In this document: in pieces, positions 1-6,466 of the stretch
Layout of the letters: every line of letters starts with the position of its first letter
Position numbering within the stretch: the stretch's first letter is position 1
NCBI GenBank assembly: GCA_028694565.1
Contig: JAQVKR010000148.1
Span: 1 to 6,889 of the forward strand
From: Gammaproteobacteria bacterium
GTDB lineage: Bacteria > Pseudomonadota > Gammaproteobacteria > DSM-26407
Length of the DNA: 6,889 nucleotides
Reading direction: 5' to 3'
Position numbers and translations under genes: made by a program
Notes under the pieces: generated by a model
Databases searched by the model: none
What the model was told of the DNA's origin: nothing
What the model saw: only the letters and a program-made list of their open reading frames with translations

Positions 1-549
1 GCCCCAGCCCGCGGCGGTGGCGCGCACGCACCCGGCCGCGGCGGGATCGGTTGCCAGCCCCCGCACCACCTCCACCAGCCGCATCACCGGCACCGGGTTG
101 AAGAAGTGCATCCCCACCACCCGCTCCGGGTGGTCGAGCCCGGCGGCCAGCGCGGTGATGGAGAGCGAGGAGGTGTTGCTGGCGAGAATCGTCTCCGCCG
201 CGCAGATACCCTCCAGCTCCCGCAGCAGCCCGCGCTTGACCTCCAGGTCCTCGACGATGGCCTCCACCACCAGCGCGCAGGGCGCCAGCAGCTCCAGGCG
301 GCCCACGGCGGTGATGCGCCCGAGCAGGGCGTCGCGGGCATCGGCCGTCATCCTCCCCCGCGCCACCCGGCGATCCAGGCCCTGGCGCAGGCGGCCGATG
401 CCCTCCTCCGCGGCCCCTTCGCGGACGTCGTAGAGCCGCACCGGGTGGCCGGCCGCGGCCGCCACCTGGGCGATGCCGGCGCCCATGGCGCCGGCCCCCG
501 CCACCCCGATGACCGCCTCCGGCGGCAGTGCTCCGGTCGGGATCGCCAT
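1..549 (-). CDS. paaH: 3-hydroxyacyl-CoA dehydrogenase PaaH, N-terminal part (cut by window edge)
   Basis: NAD-dependent 3-hydroxyacyl-CoA dehydrogenase; in the phenylacetate pathway it oxidises 3-hydroxyadipyl-CoA to 3-oxoadipyl-CoA in the cytoplasm. Only the first 183 residues are present. They hold the Rossmann NAD-binding site GAGAMG (residues 18-23), the segment ASNTSS, and the motif HFFNP with the expected catalytic His148. Glu160 follows 12 residues later in LVEVV, the spacing of the His-Glu dyad in this family. The residues after the dyad (GLATDP) also match E. coli PaaH as remembered. PaaH is about 475-510 residues long, so the C-terminal helical domain(s) lie outside the window. The ATG at 549 follows the paaG stop by one base (TGA-G-ATG), which implies translational coupling. 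FadB/HbdA-type dehydrogenases share these motifs; the paaG/paaF context decides for PaaH. Confidence 0.92.
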   Translation of the reverse strand, partial: MAIPTGALPPEAVIGVAGAGAMGAGIAQVAAAAGHPVRLYDVREGAAEEGIGRLRQGLDRRVARGRMTADARDALLGRITAVGRLELLAPCALVVEAIVEDLEVKRGLLRELEGICAAETILASNTSSLSITALAAGLDHPERVVGMHFFNPVPVMRLVEVVRGLATDPAAAGCVRATAAGWG

Positions 550-550
550 C

Positions 551-1342
551 TCAGCGCCCCGCGAAGCGCGGCGGGCGCTTCTCCAGGAAGGCGGCGACCC
601 CCTCGCGGTAGTCGGCCGTGCGGCCCGCCTCCCGCTGCAGGTCCCGCTCGAGATCGAGCTGGGCGTCCAGGTCGTTGGACCAGGACGCCTGCAGGGCCCG
701 CTTGACGAGGGCCAGGCCCCGGGTGGGCTGCTGCGCCAGGTGGCCGCACAGCGCCTCCGTCTCGCTCTCCAGCGCCGCGTCGTCCACGCAGCGCCAGATG
801 AGCCCCCAGGACTCGGCCTGCTCGGCGCTCAGCTTGTCACCCAGCAGCGCCAGGCCCGCCGCCCGCGCCGCCCCCACCCGCCGCGGCAGGAACCAGGTGC
901 CGCCCGAGTCGGGGATCAGGCCGATCCGGCAGAAAGCCTGGATGAAGCTCGCCGAGCGTGCCGCCAGCACCAGGTCGCAGGCCAGCGCCAGGTTGGCGCC
1001 GGCGCCCGCCGCCACCCCGTTCACCGCGCACACCACCGGCAGCTCCAGGTCGCGCAGGCCGCGGATGAGGGGGTTGTAGTTGCGCTCGATGGACGCGCCC
1101 AGGTCCGGCGCCTCCGACCCGGGCGCCACGGCCCGGTCGGAGAGGTCCTGGCCGGCGCAGAAGCCGCGCCCGGCGCCGGTGATGAGCAGCACCCGCGCCG
1201 AGTCGTCCCCGCGCACCGCCGCCAGGGCCTCGCGCAGCTCCTCGTGCATCCGGGTGTTGAAGCTGTTGAGCCGCTCCGGGCGGTTGAGGGTGATGCGCGC
1301 CACCCCCCCGGCAACGGCGTAGTCGATGGTTTCGTAGTCCAT
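551..1342 (-). CDS. paaG: 1,2-epoxyphenylacetyl-CoA isomerase PaaG
   Basis: Crotonase-fold isomerase that converts ring-1,2-epoxyphenylacetyl-CoA to 2-oxepin-2(3H)-ylideneacetyl-CoA and also shifts a double bond later in the pathway (cytoplasmic). The 263-residue product matches the usual length of about 262 and aligns end to end with remembered E. coli PaaG. Shared blocks are LNRPERLNSFN (19-29), TGAGRGFCAGQDL (55-67), VCAVNGVAAGAGA (104-116) and GLIPDSGGTW (141-150). Asp145 sits in the PaaG-specific IPDxGG motif and is the presumed catalytic acid; FCAG and AAGAG form the oxyanion-hole loops. The C-terminus DYREGVAAFLEKRPP is typical of the family. ATG at 1342 gives the normal N-terminus; the nearest purine-rich stretch (GGGAAG) is rather far upstream. 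It lies 57 bp after paaF and 1 bp before paaH, so it is part of one minus-strand operon. Confidence 0.96.
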   Translation of the reverse strand: MDYETIDYAVAGGVARITLNRPERLNSFNTRMHEELREALAAVRGDDSARVLLITGAGRGFCAGQDLSDRAVAPGSEAPDLGASIERNYNPLIRGLRDLELPVVCAVNGVAAGAGANLALACDLVLAARSASFIQAFCRIGLIPDSGGTWFLPRRVGAARAAGLALLGDKLSAEQAESWGLIWRCVDDAALESETEALCGHLAQQPTRGLALVKRALQASWSNDLDAQLDLERDLQREAGRTADYREGVAAFLEKRPPRFAGR

Positions 1343-1399
1343 GGCGTGTCCGGCTTCCCGTTCGCTTGTGCTTGATGGTGTATGCGGGCCGGCGCGGAT

Positions 1400-2194
1400 T
1401 CAGCGGCCGCTGAACGCGGGCGCGCGCTTCTCCAGGAAGGCCGCGATGCCCTCGCGCCGGTCGTCGCTGGCCGCCAGCAGGCAGAACGCCCGCCGCTCCA
1501 GATCGAGCCCGGCGGAGAGCGGCGTCTCCCAGGCCGCCAGCACCGCCTCCTTGGCCAGCCGCAGCGCCAGCGGCGACTTCTCCGCCACCTTCCGCGCCAG
1601 CGCCCGGGCCCGCTCCGGCACCTCGGCGTCGGCCACCACCTCGCTCACCAGCCCCGCCGCCAGTGCCTCCGCGGCGTCCAGCATCCCGCCGCCCAGCACC
1701 AGCTTCATCGCCAGCGCCTTGCCCACCGCCCGGGTCAGGCGCTGGGTGCCGCCGGCGCCCGGGATGACGCCGAGGTTGATCTCCGGCTGGCCCAGCCGCG
1801 CCCCCGCCCCGGCCACCACGATGTCGGCGTGCATCATCAGCTCGCAGCCGCCGCCCAGCGCGTAGCCGCGCACCGCCGCCACCAGCGGCTTGGGGAACTC
1901 GCGGATCGCCTTCCAGTGACGGGGACGCTCGTCGAGCAGCGCGCCGATGGCATCCAGGGCCGCCATCTCCCGCACGTCGGCCCCCGCGGCGAAGGCCCGC
2001 TCGTCGCCCCCGATCAGCACCACCCGGACGGCGGCGTCGGCCGCCGCCGCTTCCAGCACGGCCGCCAGCTCCGCCAGCGTCCGGGTGCGCAGGGCGTTGC
2101 GCACCCCGGGCCGCGCCAGCGCCACCTCCAGCACCCCCGCCTCGGGAGGGCTGACACGGATGTCCTCGAAGCGGCTTTCGCCTTCATCGCTCAT
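1400..2194 (-). CDS. paaF: 2,3-dehydroadipyl-CoA hydratase PaaF (enoyl-CoA hydratase)
   Basis: Crotonase-family hydratase acting on 2,3-dehydroadipyl-CoA to give 3-hydroxyadipyl-CoA, the substrate of PaaH. With the ATG at 2194 the product has 264 residues (E. coli PaaF about 255). Visible motifs are FAAGADVREM (68-77), GYALGGGCEL (110-119) and PEINLGVIPGAGGTQRL (137-153). The two catalytic glutamates of true hydratases are present, Glu118 and Glu138, with the family spacing of 20. The tail DDRREGIAAFLEKRAPAFSGR (244-264) is PaaF-like. Longer in-frame starts exist (ATG 2212, ATG 2233, GTG 2254). They are disfavoured because a promoter-like sequence at 2243-2271 would start transcription near 2236 and because family similarity begins after residue 8. 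No start has a strong Shine-Dalgarno sequence, so the exact start is uncertain. It is followed by paaG. Confidence 0.93.
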   Translation of the reverse strand: MSDEGESRFEDIRVSPPEAGVLEVALARPGVRNALRTRTLAELAAVLEAAAADAAVRVVLIGGDERAFAAGADVREMAALDAIGALLDERPRHWKAIREFPKPLVAAVRGYALGGGCELMMHADIVVAGAGARLGQPEINLGVIPGAGGTQRLTRAVGKALAMKLVLGGGMLDAAEALAAGLVSEVVADAEVPERARALARKVAEKSPLALRLAKEAVLAAWETPLSAGLDLERRAFCLLAASDDRREGIAAFLEKRAPAFSGR

Positions 2195-2242
2195 GACAGG
2201 CACTGTTTCCATGCGGGCTGACCGGGGTGGCATGACCCCCGG

Positions 2243-2271
2243 AGGATATGACACACAATTTCATGATTCAA
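2243..2271 (-). promoter_or_regulatory. Candidate sigma-70 promoter of paaF
   Basis: Read on the minus strand, TTGAAT (2271-2266) and TATCCT (2248-2243) are separated by exactly 17 bases; each matches 4 of 6 consensus positions. The element lies in the short AT-rich island (about 2250-2300) between the PaaA-like gene and paaF. Transcription would begin near 2236, about 42 bases before the chosen paaF ATG. The -35 box overlaps TGATTCA (2264-2270), which resembles the TGATTC core remembered for PaaX-type operators. This is a motif match only. Confidence 0.4.
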
Positions 2272-2303
2272 ATACTTTACTGTAAGTCTTTTCGGAAATA
2301 GGG

Positions 2304-3083
2304 TTATTGGGCCGGCCCGGCGTCGCCGGGCGCCGTCAGCCCCAGCCGCCCCAGGCGGTCACCGATCTCCCCCTCCCAGGCGGCCAGCAGCTCGGCGTTG
2401 CTGTGGCGGCGCAGGCCGTAGCCGCGATAGAGATCGAAGCGGTCGGAATCGGTGCGCCCGAAGGTGTCGGCCACCCGCGGGTACCAGTAGTCCACCCGGG
2501 CCTGGACGCCGCTCACCGGGGCCCCCCGCTCCAGCACCTCGCGCAGCCCGTTCTCGCCCAGCCGGGCATGGCGGGACTCCTGCGGAACGATGGCGGCCAT
2601 GGCCTCCGCGAGCGGCCCGTAGCTGCACTCCCGCAGCTCCCGCAGCTGGGCGGCGGAGGCGGTGCCCATAAGCAGGTTCATGACCACCGCGTCACTCCAC
2701 CCCTCCAGCGGATAGTGGAACACGTTCAATCGCTTGTCACCGCCGACGCGGCGCGCCCCCAGGTCCGCCTCGCGGTCCAGGCGGGCATCCCAGGCGTGGG
2801 AGCGGACATACAGCCGCGGATTGACCCCGAAGGGGGCCAGCAGCGCCAGCACCCGCTCGGCGTGGCCGAACTTCTCGCTGACGATGCGCGCCGCCACCAT
2901 CCGCTCCTTGAGCCCCGGCCCCCGGTTGATCTGCCCCACGAAGCCGCTCGCCCAGGCCAGCTCGGAGTCCACGAACACCACCATGAGCCGCATCAGCTCG
3001 CCCCGGTACCCCGGCGGCAGCGTCTCTTCGGCGCCCACCTTGCCACCCGCGCCCACGCGGGCGATCAATGCCTTGTCGTCCAT
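2304..3083 (-). CDS. Stand-alone PaaA-like (PaaA/PaaC family) ferritin-fold protein, possibly iron-deficient
   Basis: A 259-residue member of the phenylacetyl-CoA epoxidase PaaA/PaaC family, closest by eye to PaaA, the catalytic di-iron subunit (about 309 residues). Shared stretches are LPPGYRGELMR (22-32), FHYPLEGWSD (122-131), SYGPLAEAM (154-162), QESRH (168-172), YWYPRVADTFG (199-209) and LGLTAP (247-252). Compared with remembered E. coli PaaA it has about 15 extra residues near 88-118 and lacks the last 60 or so. Ligand positions Glu41, His74, Asp131, Glu169 and His172 are kept at PaaA spacing. The Glu of the first ExxH is Lys71, with a Glu one step earlier (EKFGH, 70-74). It may therefore be an inactive or altered homologue rather than PaaA itself. 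No PaaB, PaaC or PaaE lies beside it. ATG 3083 has a good Shine-Dalgarno, GGGAG at 3094-3090. Its function is unknown; it could be a regulatory or structural partner or an oxygenase for another acyl-CoA. Confidence 0.82.
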   Translation of the reverse strand: MDDKALIARVGAGGKVGAEETLPPGYRGELMRLMVVFVDSELAWASGFVGQINRGPGLKERMVAARIVSEKFGHAERVLALLAPFGVNPRLYVRSHAWDARLDREADLGARRVGGDKRLNVFHYPLEGWSDAVVMNLLMGTASAAQLRELRECSYGPLAEAMAAIVPQESRHARLGENGLREVLERGAPVSGVQARVDYWYPRVADTFGRTDSDRFDLYRGYGLRRHSNAELLAAWEGEIGDRLGRLGLTAPGDAGPAQ

Positions 3084-3336
3084 CTGACACTCCCGTGAAC
3101 GGTTGCCCGCTGTTTCGGATGCCGCCCCAATCCTTCCCAAAGGGATACAGATTGATTTGCGCCTTCCACCTTCCAGTATCAGGAAAGTTGTTGTATCTTT
3201 ACTAACACAAAATTCGGCGGATGACCAGGAGTCCGGTATCACAAAGCGGCCGCCCATGACCCGCCCCGGAGTCCGTGAAGCGGCCGCGACGGCCCATGCC
3301 CGCCAGGTTTCAACACGAGAATCGGTCCGACAGGCT
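3084..3336. promoter_or_regulatory. Divergent intergenic control region
   Basis: A 253-bp spacer separates the starts of the PaaA-like gene (minus) and the flavodoxin gene (plus), so promoters for both directions should lie here. Positions about 3141-3215 are clearly AT-richer than the surrounding DNA. Weak plus-strand boxes are TTCCAG (3171-3176), 17 bases, TATCTT (3194-3199). TGATTTGCGCCTT (3153-3165) resembles a PaaX-type operator core as remembered. The right half holds a spaced direct repeat: GGAGTCCG at 3228-3235 and 3268-3275, each followed by AAGCGGCCGC at 3244-3253 and 3278-3287. No confident promoter was found for the minus direction. Confidence 0.5.
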
Positions 3337-3786
3337 ATGACGACTATCGCGATACTGGTAGGCACCGAGTCCGGCAACGCCCAGATGGTGGCCGAGTGCC
3401 TCGAGGACGAGCTGGGCCGCCAGGGCCACACGGTGGAGGTGATATCCGACCCCGATCCGGACAGCGCGGCGCTGGAGTCCCGGGCGATCGTGCTCATCTG
3501 CACCTCCACCCACGGCTCGGGCGAGCTGCCGGACAACATCATCCCCCTCTACGAGGGACTGCGGGAGAACCGGCCGGATCTCTCCCACCTCCGCTACGGC
3601 GTCATCGCCCTCGGCGACCAGACCTACACCGACACCTTCTGCAACGCCGGCAAGCTGATGGACCGGCTGTTCGGCGAGCTCGGCGCCGGCAAGGTGGGCG
3701 AGCGGCTCGAGATCGACGCCTGCACCCAGCCCCTGCCCGACGAGGAGGCGCTGGCCTGGGCCGCGGAGTGGCTCGAACAGTTATAG
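3337..3786 (+). CDS. MioC-like flavodoxin (FMN-binding electron carrier)
   Basis: A 149-residue flavodoxin-domain protein, the same size as E. coli MioC (147) and similar along its whole length. Such proteins carry FMN and shuttle electrons in the cytoplasm. The phosphate-binding loop is GTESGNAQ (9-16). The flavin loops are TSTHGSGELPDN (56-67) and ALGDQTYTDTFCNAGK (91-106). PLYEGLRENRPDLSHLRYGVI (70-90) also follows the MioC pattern. No signal peptide or membrane segment is seen. ATG 3337 is chosen because it places the first beta strand (TIAILVG) at the N-terminus as in the family; the frame is open upstream, but the added residues look non-coding. Only a weak AGG precedes the start. It diverges from the PaaA-like gene and is followed by paaN after 136 bp, so it is probably the first gene of the plus-strand unit. 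Its electron acceptor is unknown; an oxygenase of the locus is the obvious guess. Confidence 0.88.
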   Translation: MTTIAILVGTESGNAQMVAECLEDELGRQGHTVEVISDPDPDSAALESRAIVLICTSTHGSGELPDNIIPLYEGLRENRPDLSHLRYGVIALGDQTYTDTFCNAGKLMDRLFGELGAGKVGERLEIDACTQPLPDEEALAWAAEWLEQL

Positions 3787-3806
3787 GACATCACGGCACG
3801 CAAACC

Positions 3807-3880
3807 ACGGCGGCGGGCGCGGACAGACGGTCCCATGGCGCCGCAGGCCCGTCCCCCGTCCGCGCGCCGACGGCCGCCGT
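3807..3880. repeat. GC-rich inverted repeat between the flavodoxin gene and paaN
   Basis: Two blocks pair across a 33-base loop. ACGGCGGC (3807-3814) pairs with GCCGCCGT (3873-3880), and GCGCGGAC (3817-3824) pairs with GTCCGCGC (3858-3865), with a 2-base and a 7-base internal loop. No T-run follows, so it is not a classical terminator; it could be a transcript-processing or attenuating hairpin. In DNA this GC-rich it could also be chance. The rest of the 3787-3922 gap holds the strong paaN ribosome-binding site GGAGGAG (3913-3919). Confidence 0.35.
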
Positions 3881-3922
3881 GCCCGCCACGGCCAGACACC
3901 GAACCCGCAACCGGAGGAGTAC

Positions 3923-5590
3923 ATGAGCACCGATTTCTTCGCCCGTCACCGCGAGACCCTCGAGCAGGCGCTGCGCGCCATCCGCACCCGGGAGTACTGG
4001 AGCGCGTACCCCGAGGCGCCGAGCGGCCGCGTCTACGGCGAGACCGCCGGCGCCGACGGCCAGGCGGCCTTCGAGGCGCGGCTGAACCGCCCCTTCCCCA
4101 TCGACCAACCCGGCACCGTGGGCCGGGCGGGCGCCGAGACCTCCCCCTACGGCATGGCGCTCGGCATCACCTACCCGAAGGTGGACCCGGCGGTGCTGCT
4201 GCCGGCCATGCGGGCGGCCATGCCCGCCTGGCGCGACGCCGGGCCGGATACTCGCGCCGGGGTGTGCCTGGAGATCCTCCACCGGCTCAACCGGCGCAGC
4301 TTCGAGCTCGCCCACGCGGTGATGCACACCACCGGCCAGGGCTTCGTGATGGCCTTCCAGGCCGGCGGCCCCCACGCCCAGGATCGCGGCCTGGAGGCGC
4401 TGGCCTACGCCTACGAGGAGATGAAGCGGGTGCCGGAGAAGGCGCTGTGGACCAAGCCCCAGGGCAAGGCCGAACCCGTCACCATGGAGAAGACCTACCA
4501 CCTGGTGCCCCGCGGCATCGGCCTGGTGATCGGCTGCTCCACCTTCCCCACCTGGAACAGCTACCCCGGCCTGTTCGCCAGCCTGGCGACCGGCAACGCG
4601 GTCGTCATGAAGCCCCACTCGGGCGCCATCCTGCCCGCGGCCATCACCGTGGAGGTGGCCCGCGAGGTGCTCGCCGAGGCCGGCTTCGATCCCGACCTGG
4701 TCGCCCTGGCCGCGGAGACCGTCGGCGAGCGGCGCGCGGCGGCGGAGCTGGCCCTGCGCCCGGAGGTGAAAATCATCGACTTCACCGGCTCCAGCCGGTT
4801 CGGCGACTGGCTGGAGGAGAACGCCAGGCAGGCGGATGTCTACACCGAGAAGGCGGGGGTGAACTGCATCGTCATCGACAGCGTCGCGGACATGCAGGCG
4901 GTCTCCCGCAACCTCGCCTTCACCCTCTCCCTCTACTCGGGCCAGATGTGCACCACCGCCCAGAACCTCTTCATCCCCCGCGACGGCATCCCCGCCGGGG
5001 AGGGGCGGCTGAGCTTCGACGAGGTGGCCGCCGCCATCGCCGGGGGGGTGCGGAAATTCCTCTCCGATCCCGAGCGGGCGGCGGAGGTGCTGGGCGCCAT
5101 CCAGTGCGAGGCCACCGCCGAGCGGACGGACCGGGCCGCGGAGCTGGGCGAGATGGTGCTGGCGCCCGAGGCGCGCGAGCATCCCCGCTTCCCCGCGGCG
5201 CGCATGCGCTCGCCGGCCATCCTCAAGATGGACGCCCGCGAGGCGCCCATCTACGGCCGGGAGCTGTTCGGCCCCATCGCCTTCCTGGTGGCCACCGACT
5301 CCACCGCCGAGAGCATCGAGCGGGTGCGCGCGACGGTGCGCGAGCACGGCGCCATCACCCTGGCGGTCTACAGCACCGACGAGGCCGTGCTCGCCGCCGC
5401 CGAGGCGCTGGCCATGGACGTGGGCGTGGCCCTGTCGGTGAACCTCACCGACGGCATCTTCGTCAACCAGTCCGCCGCCTTCAGCGACTACCACGCCACC
5501 GGCGCCAACCCCGCCGCCAACGCCTGCCTCACCGACAGCGCCTTCGTCGCGAAGCGCTTCCGCGTGGTGCAGTCCCGGCGGCATGTCTGA
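3923..5590 (+). CDS. paaN: PaaN-type aldehyde dehydrogenase of phenylacetate ring cleavage
   Basis: Aldehyde dehydrogenase superfamily protein of 555 residues, the size of the single-domain PaaN family, unlike the about 680-residue PaaZ fusion with a MaoC hydratase domain. The expected role is NAD(P)+-dependent oxidation of 3-oxo-5,6-dehydrosuberyl-CoA semialdehyde after oxepin ring opening. ALDH landmarks in order: GCSTFPTWNSYPG (204-216) with Asn212, Lys230 in VVMKPHSG (cofactor binding), FTGS (287-290), the general base Glu309 in TEKAGVN, the nucleophile Cys343 in SGQMCTTAQN, and Glu447 in RELFGP. All key residues are present, so it should be active. The N-terminal part (1-75) is characteristic of PaaN rather than of generic ALDHs. 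The start is fixed by GGAGGAG five or so bases before ATG 3923. The stop is followed almost at once by the first palindromic repeat. No hydratase domain is attached, so ring hydrolysis must come from another gene. Confidence 0.93.
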   Translation: MSTDFFARHRETLEQALRAIRTREYWSAYPEAPSGRVYGETAGADGQAAFEARLNRPFPIDQPGTVGRAGAETSPYGMALGITYPKVDPAVLLPAMRAAMPAWRDAGPDTRAGVCLEILHRLNRRSFELAHAVMHTTGQGFVMAFQAGGPHAQDRGLEALAYAYEEMKRVPEKALWTKPQGKAEPVTMEKTYHLVPRGIGLVIGCSTFPTWNSYPGLFASLATGNAVVMKPHSGAILPAAITVEVAREVLAEAGFDPDLVALAAETVGERRAAAELALRPEVKIIDFTGSSRFGDWLEENARQADVYTEKAGVNCIVIDSVADMQAVSRNLAFTLSLYSGQMCTTAQNLFIPRDGIPAGEGRLSFDEVAAAIAGGVRKFLSDPERAAEVLGAIQCEATAERTDRAAELGEMVLAPEAREHPRFPAARMRSPAILKMDAREAPIYGRELFGPIAFLVATDSTAESIERVRATVREHGAITLAVYSTDEAVLAAAEALAMDVGVALSVNLTDGIFVNQSAAFSDYHATGANPAANACLTDSAFVAKRFRVVQSRRHV

Positions 5591-5600
5591 AGACGGCGAT

Positions 5601-5823
5601 GGAATGGACAGGATTTACAGGATGGACAGGATTGGGACGAAAAGACTGTTTATCCGCAGATTACGCAGATTTTTGTTTCCCGGGTCGGCGTCCTGCACGG
5701 CGGGTACTTGCGAATGCGATCGCGCCGGCTTCGGCCAGCCTCCATGTAACCACACTATCTGCGTAATCGGCGTAATCTGCGGATAATATAAATCCTGTTC
5801 ATCCTGTAAATCCTGTCCATTCC
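5601..5823. repeat. Palindromic interspersed repeat, copy 1 (MITE-like)
   Basis: A 223-bp element with 33-bp terminal inverted repeats (5601-5633 and 5791-5823, one mismatch). Inside is a second inverted pair: 5652-5670 against 5757-5784. The arms are built of 9-bp units: NACAGGATN three times in each outer arm, and CAGATTACG-type units in the inner arms, two at left and three at right. The GC-rich centre is about 5676-5750. A weaker outer match, AAGACGG (5590-5596) against CCGTCTT (5822-5828), touches the A of the paaN stop codon. It fills most of the paaN-paaY gap. It has no coding capacity for a transposase and no clear target-site duplication. Copy 2 lies at 6462-6681, about 93% identical by hand count and in the same orientation. 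Confidence 0.93.
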
Positions 5824-5845
5824 GTCTTTGAAAGGAGCTATCCGA

Positions 5846-6466
5846 ATGCCCAAGGTCTACGCCATTGACGGCATCGTGCCGGTAGTCCACCCGGAGGCCT
5901 TCGTGCATCCGAGCGCGGTGCTGATCGGGGACGTGATCGTGGGGCCCGGATGCTACATCGGGCCGTGCGCGTCGCTGCGCGGGGACTTCGGGCGCATCAT
6001 CCTGGAGGCGGGGGCGAACCTGCAGGACACCTGCGTCATGCACGGCTTCCCCGGCACCGACACGGTGGTGGAGCCCGACGGCCACATCGGCCACGGCGCG
6101 GTGCTGCACGGCTGCCGGGTGGGCGCCAACGCCATGGTGGGCATGAACGCGGTGATCATGGACAACGTGATCATCGGCGAATCGAGCATCGTCGCCGCCA
6201 TGGCCTTCGTGAAGGCCAATCTCGAAATCCCGCCCCGCAGCCTGGTGGCCGGCGTGCCGGGGCGCATCCTGCGCGAGCTGACCGACGAGGAGATCGCCTG
6301 GAAGCGCGAGGGCACCGCCTGCTACCAGCGCCTCTCCGTGCGCAGCCTCGGGACCCTGCGCGAGACCGAGGCCCTGAGCGAGCCCGAGCCCGACCGCCCC
6401 CGCATCACCGCCGAGGACGTCGAACCCCTCTACCGGCTGCGGGAGCAGCAGGGGAAGGATCAATAG
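5846..6466 (+). CDS. paaY: PaaY, hexapeptide-repeat thioesterase / gamma-carbonic-anhydrase family
   Basis: A 206-residue left-handed beta-helix protein closely matching E. coli PaaY (196 residues). PaaY hydrolyses dead-end CoA thioesters formed when the reactive aldehyde of the pathway cyclises, freeing CoA. Family blocks are [11 protein letters not shown] (4-14), [16 protein letters not shown] (25-40), SLRGDFGRI (43-51), [13 protein letters not shown] (63-75), [12 protein letters not shown] (79-90), [18 protein letters not shown] (99-116) and AWKREGT (151-157). His66, His83 and His88 match the metal-binding His triad of gamma-class carbonic anhydrases, so a metal site is expected. The start is ATG 5846, preceded by AAGGAG (5832-5837) with 8 bases of spacing; an upstream TTG at 5828 is in frame but would overlap that site. 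The gene sits between the two palindromic repeats, and its TAG stop (6464-6466) lies inside the arm of copy 2. Confidence 0.95.
   Translation: MPKVYAIDGIVPVVHPEAFVHPSAVLIGDVIVGPGCYIGPCASLRGDFGRIILEAGANLQDTCVMHGFPGTDTVVEPDGHIGHGAVLHGCRVGANAMVGMNAVIMDNVIIGESSIVAAMAFVKANLEIPPRSLVAGVPGRILRELTDEEIAWKREGTACYQRLSVRSLGTLRETEALSEPEPDRPRITAEDVEPLYRLREQQGKDQ

Noticed and set aside
473..1375. Plus-strand open frames of up to 300 codons across paaG and paaF
   Set aside because: Low-complexity Arg/Pro/Ala-rich shadows of two well-supported minus-strand crotonase genes.
551..1450. Similar DNA at the 3' ends of paaG and paaF (around 560-605 and 1405-1455) as a repeat
   Set aside because: It encodes the conserved crotonase C-terminus REGxAAFLEKRxP in both genes; the likeness is homology of protein families, not a mobile or structural repeat.
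3103..3336. N-terminal extension of the flavodoxin to an upstream start at 3103 or 3256
   Set aside because: It would add 27 to 78 residues not found in MioC-like proteins, translates AT-rich control sequence, and has no ribosome-binding site.
3791..5584. Long open frame of 597 codons on the minus strand, opposite paaN
   Set aside because: It mirrors paaN codon by codon, is extremely rich in Gly, His, Ala and Val, and has no recognisable motif. Open antisense frames are expected in GC-rich coding DNA.
5652..5784. Inner inverted repeat of the palindromic element as a Rho-independent terminator
   Set aside because: The arms are separated by a loop of about 86 bases and no T-run follows the right arm. 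The short T-run near 5667-5674 follows the left arm only.
5615..6463. Minus-strand frame of 282 codons across paaY and repeat copy 1
   Set aside because: Antisense shadow of paaY joined to the open reading of the 9-bp repeat arms. Short frames in the repeats (5583-5786, 6520-6705) are rejected for the same reason.
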